Notes: generated by a model from the letters alone, not told the origin. 17,140 nt of DNA from CAXCDZ01 sp963981525 (GCA_963981525.1 CAXCDZ010000011.1:1-17140), one strand, 5' to 3'. Numbered from the stretch's first letter, positions 7,609 through 14,445 are shown. Numbers and translations: made by a program.

Positions 7609-8333
7609 CTCTGTTTCTTTTTTCTAGTTTTTTCTAGCACCAACACTATCTCTCCCTTGGGCTTCTGCTTACTATACTTATCTAGTAGTTCCTTAGCACT
7701 TCCCTCTACTCTCTCCTCGTACTGCTTGGTTAACTCGCGCATCAACACACAGTGAGTCTCATCTCCCATTACTTCTACTACCATCTCTAGATCTTTTGCC
7801 ACTCTGTGAGGAGAAACATACATCACCACGCGCACTGAGCGCAGCTTTGCCATCATCTCATCTGCTTCTACTAGGATCTTCTTCGCTTTCCCCTTAGTCT
7901 TGGGCAAGAAACCTAGATAGATCGTAATCTCTCCGCCAATTCCAGAAAAGGGTAGGGCTGTAGTGAGTGCAGTCGGACCTGGGATCACCTCTACCGCTAG
8001 ACTCTCGTCCAAGCATCCTCGTATTGCTCTGTACCCTGGATCAGAGATCGCTGGCATCCCGGCATCAGATACCAGTCCCACTTGCTCTCCGTCTTGCACC
8101 ATCTTCACAATCTCAGCATAAACTCGATTCTCATTAAACTCATTGTACGCAATATACCTAGGCTTGTTTATCAAGAGTCCTCTCTTAATCAGGCTATTCA
8201 CTAGTCTCGAGCTCACTCGGCTGTCCTCACAGAATAACACCTCAATCTTGCCCAGAGTCTCAATCCCACGCAGGGTGATGTCATCCAGATTCCCAATTGG
8301 TGTCCCGATTACATATAGTTTGCCTGTTTTCAT
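7605..8333 (-). CDS. rsmI: 16S rRNA (cytidine-1402 2'-O)-methyltransferase RsmI
   Basis: 242 aa from the chosen start. It transfers a methyl group from S-adenosylmethionine to the ribose of C1402 in the ribosomal P site. The fold is the tetrapyrrole methylase type: KLYVIGTPIGNLDDITLRGIETL at the N-terminus (GTPIGNLDD at 10-18), FCEDSRVSSRL, VGLVSDAGMPAISDPGYR and EVIPGPTALTTALPFSGI are all family hallmarks, and the tail KPKGEIVLVLE is the conserved C-terminal strand. An ATG 21 nt further upstream (8354) is in frame, but TATAAT at 8343-8348 on the minus strand lies between the two ATGs and 9 nt before 8333, and homology begins at MKTGKLYV, so 8333 is preferred. The last bases overlap the end of gpmI. 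Confidence 0.92.
   Translation of the reverse strand: MKTGKLYVIGTPIGNLDDITLRGIETLGKIEVLFCEDSRVSSRLVNSLIKRGLLINKPRYIAYNEFNENRVYAEIVKMVQDGEQVGLVSDAGMPAISDPGYRAIRGCLDESLAVEVIPGPTALTTALPFSGIGGEITIYLGFLPKTKGKAKKILVEADEMMAKLRSVRVVMYVSPHRVAKDLEMVVEVMGDETHCVLMRELTKQYEERVEGSAKELLDKYSKQKPKGEIVLVLEKTRKKKQS
7950..7957 (+). repeat. GGGTAGGG octamer (KOPS-like), antisense to rsmI
   Basis: Second + strand copy; it lies on the non-coding strand of rsmI, so its orientation is not a by-product of coding direction. Confidence 0.3.
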
Positions 8334-8342
8334 ACTTTCTAC

Positions 8343-8371
8343 ATTATACGCCATGCGTTATACTAACCCAC
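8343..8371. promoter_or_regulatory. divergent overlapping -10 elements of rsmI and the YqaA/DedA gene
   Basis: On the minus strand a perfect TATAAT (8343-8348) lies 9 nt from the rsmI ATG at 8333. On the plus strand TATACT (8359-8364) lies 7 nt from the ATG at 8372. Only 38 bp separate the two start codons, so RNA polymerase could not occupy both promoters at once. Neither gene has a Shine-Dalgarno. Confidence 0.6.
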
Positions 8372-9004
8372 ATGGACTTCACCACTCTTGCCGCAACTGC
8401 CACCAGCTTCCCCTCACTCGCCACCCTTTCGCTACTGTCATTCACTGAGTCATCTTGTTTTATCATTCCCCCTGAGGTTCTCCTCATCCCGGCCGCCCTC
8501 GCCGCCCCCACCTATGCCATCTGGCTCGGCCTCCTCACTACAGTTACTTCAGTTATTGGCGCCCAGTTCGGATACTGGATAGGCAGTAAAGGTGGCAAAC
8601 CACTTCTCAAAAAATACTTCAAAGAAGAGAACGTCGATAAGGTCAAAACACTATTCCATCAGTACGATGCCTGGGCTATTCTGGTCGCAGCCTTCACTCC
8701 CATCCCATTCAAGCTCGCCACCATCTCGGCAGGTGTATTTGATATTGACTACAGACGTTTCACCCTCGCCACCATCGTCGGCAGGGGCAGCCGCTACATG
8801 CTCATTGCCACCCTCCTTTTCCTCTACGGCGAGCCAGTCCAGGATTTTATCGAGCACGACCTCAACCGCTTTATGGGAATAGGCACGCTCGCTCTCATCG
8901 CAGTCCTAGTTCTTATCAAATGGGGCAAACCAGCTCTCGCAAAACTCATTATCAAAACTGATCCCATTAGCAAGCTCAAAAAACTTTTCTCTCGCTACCG
9001 CTAA
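8372..9004 (+). CDS. YqaA/DedA-type (VTT domain) membrane protein
   Basis: 210 aa from ATG 8372. An in-frame upstream ATG at 8297 would add 25 residues from within the rsmI region and is rejected because TATACT sits 7 nt before 8372. The sequence has a first hydrophobic block with SFTESSCFIIPPEVLLIPAALA, a glycine-rich helix GAQFGYWIGSKGGKPLL, the re-entrant-type AAFTPIPFKLATISAGVF, then GRGSRYMLIATLLFLYG and a final segment TLALIAVLVLIKWG. This order matches the SNARE-associated/DedA superfamily, YqaA branch. Several DedA members act as polyprenyl-phosphate or phospholipid flippases at the inner membrane; whether this one does is inference. The C-terminus is rich in Lys/Arg and presumably cytoplasmic. 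Confidence 0.85.
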   Translation: MDFTTLAATATSFPSLATLSLLSFTESSCFIIPPEVLLIPAALAAPTYAIWLGLLTTVTSVIGAQFGYWIGSKGGKPLLKKYFKEENVDKVKTLFHQYDAWAILVAAFTPIPFKLATISAGVFDIDYRRFTLATIVGRGSRYMLIATLLFLYGEPVQDFIEHDLNRFMGIGTLALIAVLVLIKWGKPALAKLIIKTDPISKLKKLFSRYR

Positions 9005-9027
9005 CCTCCACACTGACACACTGATTA

Positions 9028-9648
9028 TTACTGCCCGAATTTTCGCACCAGCCCAACCACCTTACCCTGCACAGTTACATTCTTAGCAAATATCGGTCTC
9101 ATGGTCGAGTTAGCAGGCTCCAATCTAACGCGAGTCGCCTCACGAAAAAACTTCTTGAGAGTAGCCAGACCATTGTCCAAGAGTGCTACTACAATATCAC
9201 CATCCTCAGCATCAGTCTGCTCCTCAATCACGACAAAGTCTCCGTCCAGGATCCCTTCCTCGATCATTGAGTCACCTCTCACCTGGAGAGCAAAAGATCT
9301 TTTTTTACCAGATAGCATCGATGAGCTTACCTTGATCTTCGCATTTGGGTCAGTGATCGGATCTATTGGACTACCTGCCGCAATCATGCCAAGGATCGGG
9401 AGCTCTATCCCATCCACTATCTTCCCCAATGCCGAATCAACTAGCTCCAGGCCGCGTACGGCTCCTGCATACTTCTTGATCACGCCTTTTTTTACTAATG
9501 TCGCAATATGCTCATGCACTGTAGCCAGAGATGACACACCAAGTGAGTCCGCGATCTCCTGAAGGGTAGGGGAACTGCCATATTTCTGGATATATTGGGA
9601 GATGTAGTCAACTATTTGTCTCTGTCTCCTGTATAGTGTAACTGGCAT
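9028..9648 (-). CDS. lexA: SOS repressor LexA
   Basis: 206 aa, the normal LexA length. The N-terminal winged helix has SPTLQEIADSLGVSSLATVHEHIATLVKKG at 26-55, the recognition helix being SLATVHEHIATL. The autocleavage bond is Ala91-Gly92 in GMIAAGSPI. The C-terminal serine peptidase domain carries Ser127 (RGDSMIEEGILDGD) and the general-base Lys165 (ATLKKFF). All parts needed for RecA-stimulated self-cleavage are present. GAAAGG lies about 5 nt before the ATG, making this one of the few genes in the window with a Shine-Dalgarno. It is convergent with the YqaA gene (23-nt gap) and divergent from the transglutaminase-like gene. No E. coli-type or Gram-positive-type LexA box is visible upstream, so its operator sequence is probably lineage-specific. 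Confidence 0.96.
   Translation of the reverse strand: MPVTLYRRQRQIVDYISQYIQKYGSSPTLQEIADSLGVSSLATVHEHIATLVKKGVIKKYAGAVRGLELVDSALGKIVDGIELPILGMIAAGSPIDPITDPNAKIKVSSSMLSGKKRSFALQVRGDSMIEEGILDGDFVVIEEQTDAEDGDIVVALLDNGLATLKKFFREATRVRLEPANSTMRPIFAKNVTVQGKVVGLVRKFGQ
9564..9571 (+). repeat. GGGTAGGG octamer (KOPS-like), antisense to lexA
   Basis: Third + strand copy, again on the non-coding strand of a minus-strand gene. Confidence 0.3.
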
Positions 9649-9715
9649 ATTTACCTTTCAAAATTAACTAATATAACTTATTGCTCTAACCAAACAATAC
9701 CCAAATTAACCCACC
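9649..9715. promoter_or_regulatory. lexA upstream region with spaced direct repeat
   Basis: This 67-bp gap serves lexA (minus) and the transglutaminase-like gene (plus). On the minus strand AGTTA, TATT, AGTTA forms a direct repeat overlapping a possible -10 (TATATT), followed by the lexA Shine-Dalgarno GAAAGG. It is a candidate operator for LexA autorepression, but it is not a palindrome. No clear -10 at leaderless spacing is seen for the plus-strand gene. Confidence 0.35.
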
Positions 9716-11395
9716 ATGTCAATACCCAACATACATTCTCATTTCCGTATTCTTGTTTGTTTTTTGTTATTTATCGTTTACCTATCATTTCCCTCATCCT
9801 CCCTTGCAGGCTCCGAATTCTCGACCGAGTTTAACTCTGACTACCAGATTAGCCTCGATGGCATAACCCAAGTTACACACGAGATCTCGATCACCAATCT
9901 TCTCTCACATATCTACACTACCGAATACACAGTGCTCGTGAGCTCCCCTAATATTCAAGATGTAGTGGTCAGTCAAGATGATCAGACCATCGACTCCATT
10001 ACGCAGTCAAACGATCGCACCACCACTATTACACTCAAGAACCTCATCCCAGTTATCGGCCAGGGACAGACCAGTACTCTCAAGATCTCCTACACCACTT
10101 CTGATATAGCCGAGATCCTCGGCAAAACTCGCTCCATTAACATCCCTAGACTCACCAAGGCAAACGAAGCCAGCAAATATTCTCGCACTATCAGGGTCCC
10201 AGCTAGTCTTGGCGCACCTAGCGCCCAATACCCAGAGTCTAGCTCCATCACCACTGATGAGGGGACTCAAGAGAGTATCCTTACTTATCATGGGCATCCA
10301 GGCAAGAGTCTCACGATCCTCTTTGGCCAATCAGAATACTACCAACTAGATCTCATATATCAGATCACCAACCCCACTCTCTCTCCAGGCCCTACCGAGA
10401 TCGCGCTCCCTCCTGACACTCCCTACCAAACAGTCATCCTTAACTCAATCACTCCTGCCCCAACCAGAGTCCACCGGGACCTTGACGGCAACTGGCTCGC
10501 CAGCTACAACCTCGACCCCAATCAAACGCTAGAAATAGACGCCTCCCTCTATCTCGAAGTCTTCCCACTCCCTCAATCTAACTCAACACTCACAAACGCA
10601 AAAGCACTCACGAAAGAGCAGGAATTCTGGGAGGCAAAAGACTCAGTCATCACCGAGCTAGCTGACAAGCTAGGCACTCCCGAAAACATCTATAACTACC
10701 TCACCACCAACCTAACCTACGACTACTCCCGGCTAAGCACTCCCTCTCGCCTTGGCGCAAGCGCCGCTCTCACTAATCAGTCATCCGCGCTCTGCACAGA
10801 ATACACTGACTCATTTATCACCCTCACTAGGGCACTCAACATTCCTGCTCGTGAGGTTCAGGGCTATGCCTACACAGGTAGTGGTAATCTTCGCCCCCTC
10901 GGAGTCGCAACAGCCGATGTCCTACATACCTGGCCAGAATACTACTCAGAAAAAGACTCTACCTGGGTTCAGGTGGATCCAACCTGGGGTCACACAACAG
11001 GTGGAATCGATTATTTTCATAAGCTCGACTTCAACCACCTAGCCTTTGCTATTCACGGACAGGAGTCTAGCTACCCACTCCCTGCTGGTGCATATAAAAA
11101 GGACCCAGCTCTCTCCACCATTACCGTAACTCTCACCAACGAACTACCAGAAAAAATAGAAAACCTGGTTGAAACTCAGCAAGATGGGGAGACTATTATC
11201 AAGAATCTTGGCAACACCAGCATCGTTGATCCCGTGCACGGCTATCTCCCTCCGTACGGCGAGCTCCTAATAGCTGACTCCGCTTTCGTTAGCCCAGATC
11301 TAGTTCCCAATCTCTATCCCTGGCTCTTGCTCACCCTGATCATTGTTATTGTTTTTACCCTTATCCACAGAAAGAAAAAATCCACTAGCAGATAA
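9716..11395 (+). CDS. membrane-anchored extracellular transglutaminase-like protein
   Basis: 559 aa. The N-terminus is a signal sequence or anchor (RILVCFLLFIVYLSFPSSSLAG, residues 11-32) and the C-terminus has one membrane helix (YPWLLLTLIIVIVFTLIH) followed by KKKSTSR, so most of the protein should lie outside the membrane with a short basic cytoplasmic tail. Residues about 33-300 look beta-rich and repetitive, without a family I can name. A transglutaminase-like core follows, with a papain-type triad: Cys360 in SALCTEYTDSFITLTRALNIPAREVQGY, His404 in VLHTWPEYY and Asp421 in WVQVDPTWG. Such domains act as proteases or cross-linking enzymes; substrate unknown. The gene heads a run of envelope genes (holin-like, secG, binding protein), though the next gene has its own promoter-like element. 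Confidence 0.88.
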   Translation: MSIPNIHSHFRILVCFLLFIVYLSFPSSSLAGSEFSTEFNSDYQISLDGITQVTHEISITNLLSHIYTTEYTVLVSSPNIQDVVVSQDDQTIDSITQSNDRTTTITLKNLIPVIGQGQTSTLKISYTTSDIAEILGKTRSINIPRLTKANEASKYSRTIRVPASLGAPSAQYPESSSITTDEGTQESILTYHGHPGKSLTILFGQSEYYQLDLIYQITNPTLSPGPTEIALPPDTPYQTVILNSITPAPTRVHRDLDGNWLASYNLDPNQTLEIDASLYLEVFPLPQSNSTLTNAKALTKEQEFWEAKDSVITELADKLGTPENIYNYLTTNLTYDYSRLSTPSRLGASAALTNQSSALCTEYTDSFITLTRALNIPAREVQGYAYTGSGNLRPLGVATADVLHTWPEYYSEKDSTWVQVDPTWGHTTGGIDYFHKLDFNHLAFAIHGQESSYPLPAGAYKKDPALSTITVTLTNELPEKIENLVETQQDGETIIKNLGNTSIVDPVHGYLPPYGELLIADSAFVSPDLVPNLYPWLLLTLIIVIVFTLIHRKKKSTSR

Positions 11396-11408
11396 TTACT
11401 TTTTCCAC

Positions 11409-11420
11409 TATACTAACCCT
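11409..11420 (+). promoter_or_regulatory. -10-like TATACT, leaderless spacing
   Basis: TATACT (11409-11414) ends 6 nt before ATG 11421. The element plus spacer, TATACTAACC, is the same as that before the YqaA gene at 8359-8368. No Shine-Dalgarno. Confidence 0.55.
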
Positions 11421-11828
11421 ATGCACACACTCATTACTCGCATTCTCGCTACCACTATCTCACTGTTTTCTGCCAGTTATTTTATCGCTGGCTTCCAGAT
11501 TAACAACTCCTGGCAGTCATACCTCATGGCAGGACTCGTCTTCATTATCTTCAACGCGATCGCTAGTCCCATCATCAAGCTACTCTTACTCCCCATCAAC
11601 CTCCTCACCCTCGGCCTCCTTCGTTGGCTCACCAACGTCCTCGTGCTCTACCTCTTTGATATCCTCTACACAGGAGTCACAATCTCTGGATACGACTTCC
11701 CCGGACTCACCTCCAACGTGATCTCACTCTCCCCCAGGCATCTCTCCCTCTTCTGGACCCTAGTTCTCTCCTCCTTCGTCATCTCCCTTACCTATTCCCT
11801 CGTTAGCTCCCTTTTTCACACAGATTAG
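11421..11828 (+). CDS. phage-holin family 4 (YvlD-like) small membrane protein
   Basis: 135 aa from ATG 11421. An in-frame ATG at 11343 lies inside the preceding gene and is rejected because TATACT sits 6 nt before 11421 and the hydrophobic pattern starts at MHTLITRILATTISLF. Four hydrophobic segments are visible: TTISLFSASYFIAGF, YLMAGLVFIIFNAIASP, LLLLPINLLTLGLLRWLTNVLVLYLFDILY and the final FWTLVLSSFVISLTYSLVSSLF. The pattern NAIASPIIKLLLLPINLLTLGL is diagnostic of the four-helix holin superfamily IV/YvlD proteins, common in bacterial chromosomes with no phage nearby. The name is historical; a lytic role should not be assumed. It lies between the transglutaminase-like gene and secG. Confidence 0.82.
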   Translation: MHTLITRILATTISLFSASYFIAGFQINNSWQSYLMAGLVFIIFNAIASPIIKLLLLPINLLTLGLLRWLTNVLVLYLFDILYTGVTISGYDFPGLTSNVISLSPRHLSLFWTLVLSSFVISLTYSLVSSLFHTD

Positions 11829-11840
11829 GCCAAACTCCTA

Positions 11841-11853
11841 TATAATAACGCTC
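11841..11853 (+). promoter_or_regulatory. -10 TATAAT of secG, leaderless spacing
   Basis: A perfect TATAAT (11841-11846) ends 7 nt before the secG ATG. No Shine-Dalgarno and no clear -35. Confidence 0.6.
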
Positions 11854-12057
11854 ATGCTTAACATCACCCAAATCATTCTTGCCATTTTCCTCACTACCAT
11901 CATTATCCTCCAGTCCAAAGGTGGTGGGCTAGGTTCTGCCTTCGGAGGTAGCGCGAGCTATCACACCAAGCGAGGTGCAGAAAAATCACTCTTTGCCCTC
12001 ACGATCATTACCTGTATCGTTTTTGTTACAGTCGCCTTTTTTAACGCAGTTAGTTAA
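11854..12057 (+). CDS. secG: preprotein translocase subunit SecG
   Basis: 67 aa, typical of short SecG proteins. Two membrane helices (ITQIILAIFLTTIIIL and LFALTIITCIVFVTVAFFNAV) flank the signature QSKGGGLGSAFGGSAS, the conserved glycine-rich cytoplasmic loop of SecG. It is a non-essential partner of the SecYEG channel in the inner membrane. The gene is preceded by a TATAAT at leaderless spacing and followed after 12 nt by the peptide-binding protein, probably on the same transcript. Confidence 0.93.
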   Translation: MLNITQIILAIFLTTIIILQSKGGGLGSAFGGSASYHTKRGAEKSLFALTIITCIVFVTVAFFNAVS

Positions 12058-12069
12058 CCGCCAGTAACT

Positions 12070-13389
12070 ATGTTCAAGTCACTCCGCCGCACATATTGGG
12101 TAGTTCAGGAGTTCTCACGTCGCCACCACAAAGTCGTCACTCGCACTATTACAGCCGTCATCGCACTCTCTCTGCTGGTTGCAGTCTTTATCCGCTACAT
12201 TCCCACTCCTCGCAAACACCTCCGGATTGGCCTCGTTGGCAAATTTACACAAGAATCACTCCCTCTAGAGATCCGCTCACTCATTAGTGCCGGTCTGGTC
12301 ACCATCAACTCAGAAGGAGATCCAGAGCCAGCTCTAGCCTCTGACTGGAAAATAGAAGAAGATGGCAAGAGATACATCTTCGCACTCGACAGCTCGCTCA
12401 GGTGGCACGGTGGAGCAAAGATTATTGGTGAGGATCTGGCCTACAACTTCCACGACGTCGAGGTCACGACCACCGACGACTCCATTACCTTTGATCTCCA
12501 GGATCCCTTTGCTCCCTTCTTCCACGCAGTCGCTAGACCCGTCATGAAAGACGGGGAACTCGGGGTAGGGGAGTACACTCTGGCCAAAACCAACGTCTAC
12601 TCCGGTATTCTCCAGTCTGTTGTTCTGGTCTCAGAGACTACCAAACGCACTTATAAGTTCTACCCCACAGAAAACAGCGCCATCACTGCCTTCCAGCTAG
12701 GTGAGGTAGACCTTTTAACGGGGCTCTCCTACATCCCTGACTCACTCTCCAGTGATCCTGCCATCACTATTGAGAATAATACCCTCGACTCCAAGATCGC
12801 TGTCATCTTCCTCAATAACAACGACAACACGCTCCTGGGCAAGCCCACCAGGCAGGCACTCGCATACGCCGTAGAGGACAAAACATTTGACCATGACCGC
12901 GCCACTAGTCCGATCTCCGAAGATTCCTGGGCATATAATCCGCTAGTCAAGAAATATGAGTTCGATCTAGAGAGAGCGCAATCGCTTCTCAAGCAGGACT
13001 TCCCAGAGCCTTCCGAGGTCGTGATCGAGCTCAAGACCATGCTCCAGTATCTTGACCAGGCAGAAGCCATCGCAGACAATTGGCGCAACAATCTCGGGAT
13101 CCAAGTTGATGTCAAGGTAGTTACCAGTATCACTAGCGATTATCAGGCATTCCTCGCCGACTACGCACCTCCCAAGGATCCTGACCAGTACACGGTCTGG
13201 CACTCCACCCAGGCTACCAACTTCACCCACTTCAATAATCTTAAGGTAGACAAACTCCTCGAGGACGGCCGTCGCATTCTCGATAAAAAGTTGCGCAAAG
13301 AAATCTACCAGGACTTCCAGCGCTTTCTTCTCGAGGACTCACCCGCGATCTTCCTATTCCACACCACTTCCTACGACATTTCTCATTAA
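12070..13389 (+). CDS. ABC-type peptide substrate-binding protein (SBP_bac_5), membrane-anchored
   Basis: 439 aa, shorter than the 500-600 aa of typical OppA/DppA proteins. The N-terminus is basic with one hydrophobic helix (VVTRTITAVIALSLLVAVFIRYI, about 22-44) and no lipobox cysteine, so it is probably an uncleaved anchor rather than a lipoprotein. EPALASDWKIEEDGKRYIFALDSSLRWHGG near 76-115 is the family signature (poor match to W...dG..ytF.Lr..vkfhdG), followed by AITAFQLGEVDLL and, near the end, a YQDFQRFLLEDSPAIFLFH segment common to these proteins. No permease or ATPase genes lie in the window, so whether it imports peptides or is a surface-binding protein is open. It follows secG by 12 nt without its own visible promoter or Shine-Dalgarno. 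Confidence 0.85.
   Translation: MFKSLRRTYWVVQEFSRRHHKVVTRTITAVIALSLLVAVFIRYIPTPRKHLRIGLVGKFTQESLPLEIRSLISAGLVTINSEGDPEPALASDWKIEEDGKRYIFALDSSLRWHGGAKIIGEDLAYNFHDVEVTTTDDSITFDLQDPFAPFFHAVARPVMKDGELGVGEYTLAKTNVYSGILQSVVLVSETTKRTYKFYPTENSAITAFQLGEVDLLTGLSYIPDSLSSDPAITIENNTLDSKIAVIFLNNNDNTLLGKPTRQALAYAVEDKTFDHDRATSPISEDSWAYNPLVKKYEFDLERAQSLLKQDFPEPSEVVIELKTMLQYLDQAEAIADNWRNNLGIQVDVKVVTSITSDYQAFLADYAPPKDPDQYTVWHSTQATNFTHFNNLKVDKLLEDGRRILDKKLRKEIYQDFQRFLLEDSPAIFLFHTTSYDISH
12563..12570 (+). repeat. GGGTAGGG octamer (KOPS-like), within GGGGTAGGGGAG
   Basis: Fourth + strand copy, sharing 12 identical bases with the copy in gpmI and also encoding GVGE. Confidence 0.3.
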
Positions 13390-13469
13390 ATACACCAAAA
13401 CAACATTATCTCCTCTTCGAGAGATTGCCTACCTCTGACTCTATCATGATATGATAAGCACATATAATC
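13390..13469 (+). promoter_or_regulatory. promoter region of the DUF5674 pair
   Basis: The 80-nt gap is AT-rich. TATGAT (13450-13455) is 14 nt from the ATG and is the more likely -10. TATAAT (13463-13468) is only 1 nt from the ATG and would start transcription inside the gene unless a later start is used. A perfect palindrome TATCATGATA (13442-13451) overlaps the first element and could be an operator. Confidence 0.4.
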
Positions 13470-13814
13470 ATGAAACTCATTACCCAACCTATTACGATCT
13501 CTCAATTAACCAAAGAAGCACATCAACTTTTTGGAAACTTAATCAAAGTAGTTGTCGATATAAAAAAAGAAATTATTGTCATCAATGCAGAACTACACTC
13601 AGATCAAGAAGCCTTCTTACTTAAACAAGGATCAGAACAAAAAAATCTCTGGGGACTCAATCTCTATCCAGATTTATACAACAAAGATGATTTTCTCGAA
13701 TTTGACTCAATGATCAACCTACGACCATCACAAAACAATCATACACGCAGTGTTGACAACTTAGATATTCAGGAGCAAATCAGAAATATTATTCAGACAT
13801 TAATTATTGACTAA
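13470..13814 (+). CDS. DUF5674 family protein
   Basis: 114 aa, soluble, with no signal peptide. The sequence ITQPITISQLTKEAHQLFGNLIKVVVDIKKEIIVINAELHSDQEAFLLKQGSEQKNLWGLNLYP followed by EFDSMINLRPSQNNHTRSVDN and a C-terminal charged helix matches what I recall of DUF5674, a small domain found widely in CPR genomes and some cyanobacteria. Conserved-looking features are the Glu-Leu-His (ELHSD) motif, the WG-NLYP motif and NLRPSQ-NxxR. Biochemical function is unknown. The gene is followed 2 nt later by another small protein, so they are almost certainly co-transcribed. The base composition is AT-rich, unlike the upstream envelope genes. Confidence 0.75.
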   Translation: MKLITQPITISQLTKEAHQLFGNLIKVVVDIKKEIIVINAELHSDQEAFLLKQGSEQKNLWGLNLYPDLYNKDDFLEFDSMINLRPSQNNHTRSVDNLDIQEQIRNIIQTLIID

Positions 13815-13816
13815 AC

Positions 13817-14146
13817 ATGCAATCAGTTCAACACCCCAATCTAATGTCTGGTCGATGGCAAAAGCTTTCTTTTTGTGAACAAATGGCCAATATCGGCAGT
13901 GAAATCGAAAGAACTATTAAATGGCGCAACAAAGATCACCCCGATTATGCCAATCAAGCCTTTGAGAGAGGACTAGAGCTGCTAGCTCTCACGATCAATT
14001 CACAAACACAGTACTCTAAGCTCAAAGAGCTTACCAGACTCAGAGAGTGTTTATTAGATTTTTTTCTGGGTAATAATCAATACCACTCCACTCAAGAATC
14101 ATGGCAAAAATATTTCTACAACTTCAATTATTTAGCGCGAAAATAA
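13817..14146 (+). CDS. small helical hypothetical protein paired with DUF5674
   Basis: 109 aa, mainly helical and soluble. It begins MQSVQHPNLMSGRWQKLSFCEQMANIGSEIERTIKWRNK, then a segment rich in Leu (FERGLELLALTI), KLKELTRLRECLLDFFLG and a Tyr/Trp/Phe-rich tail. The pattern WxKLSxxEQMANIGSEV/IxR is familiar from short uncharacterised proteins of Patescibacteria and thermophilic anaerobes, but I cannot name a characterised family. It starts 2 nt after the DUF5674 stop. A two-gene cassette of small proteins recalls toxin-antitoxin or regulator pairs, though no toxin motif is visible. Confidence 0.7.
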   Translation: MQSVQHPNLMSGRWQKLSFCEQMANIGSEIERTIKWRNKDHPDYANQAFERGLELLALTINSQTQYSKLKELTRLRECLLDFFLGNNQYHSTQESWQKYFYNFNYLARK

Positions 14147-14237
14147 TTTTTCCTCACACCCCAACACCCCTGGGATTATCTGCTAGAAGCCAAAAACGAG
14201 AGCAAAATTTGCAAAAAATCAGAGAAATGTGCAATTC
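14147..14237. other. AT-rich gap downstream of the tRNA-Gly-like sequence
   Basis: No gene is seen. On the minus strand, a T-run (GATTTTTTGC, about 14212-14221) beside the small palindrome GCAAAATTTGC could end a transcript coming from the tRNA-like sequence; support is weak. Confidence 0.3.
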
Positions 14238-14399
14238 TGGAGCGGGTAACGGGAATCGGACCCGTATTTGCTACTTGGCAAGCAGCTGTTCTATTGCAAA
14301 TAGCGATAGCTATGTACAAAACAGTATTCACGGAGGTGAATTCTCTAGCAAACAAGCATGCCTGGTCTCCGCAACAGCGGAGCATGCTTACCATTGAAC
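14238..14399 (-). tRNA. tRNA-Gly(GCC)-like sequence with interrupted 5' half, possible pseudogene or intron-containing gene
   Basis: Read on the minus strand, 14291-14238 gives GAAC, an anticodon stem GCTGC/GTAGC around loop TTGCCAA (anticodon GCC), a five-base variable loop, T-stem ACGGG/CCCGT with loop TCCGATT, then TACCCGC, discriminator T and an encoded CCA. This is a convincing 3' two-thirds of tRNA-Gly. The expected D-arm GTTCAATGGTA is not adjacent; it stands at 14399-14389, separated by a 97-nt insertion holding stems ATAGC/GCTAT, TTCAC/GTGAA and AAGCATGC/GCATGCTT with an inner CTCCGC/GCGGAG hairpin. The 5' acceptor strand GCGGGTA is absent immediately upstream. A TATAAT on the minus strand (14440-14445) could drive it. 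Either the gene is broken, or it carries unusual intervening sequence. Confidence 0.55.
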
Positions 14400-14439
14400 G
14401 ATATTTGTGAAACAAATCCTCAGAAGATAATCGAGAGTC

Positions 14440-14445
14440 ATTATA
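14440..14445 (-). promoter_or_regulatory. TATAAT upstream of the tRNA-Gly-like sequence
   Basis: A perfect -10 hexamer on the minus strand within an AT-rich stretch. Transcription would start near 14432 and run through the D-arm-like block and the tRNA 3' portion. No -35 is seen. Confidence 0.4.

Noticed and set aside
8297..8371. Longer N-terminus for the YqaA-like protein
   Set aside because: It would lie over the rsmI start region and both promoters; TATACT 7 nt before 8372 and the start of membrane-protein character favour the shorter form.
9649..9715. Known-type LexA box near lexA
   Set aside because: Neither CTGT-N8-ACAG nor the GAAC/GTTC Gram-positive box is present; only a direct repeat AGTTA is seen.
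11343..11420. Longer N-terminus for the holin-like protein
   Set aside because: It would overlap the end of the transglutaminase-like gene by over 50 nt and bypass the TATACT at 11409; family pattern begins at 11421.
14101..14397. Open frame of 98 codons containing GAGNGNRTR
   Set aside because: This peptide string is the well-known false translation of the antisense of a tRNA T-arm and acceptor; the tRNA-Gly-like sequence explains it.
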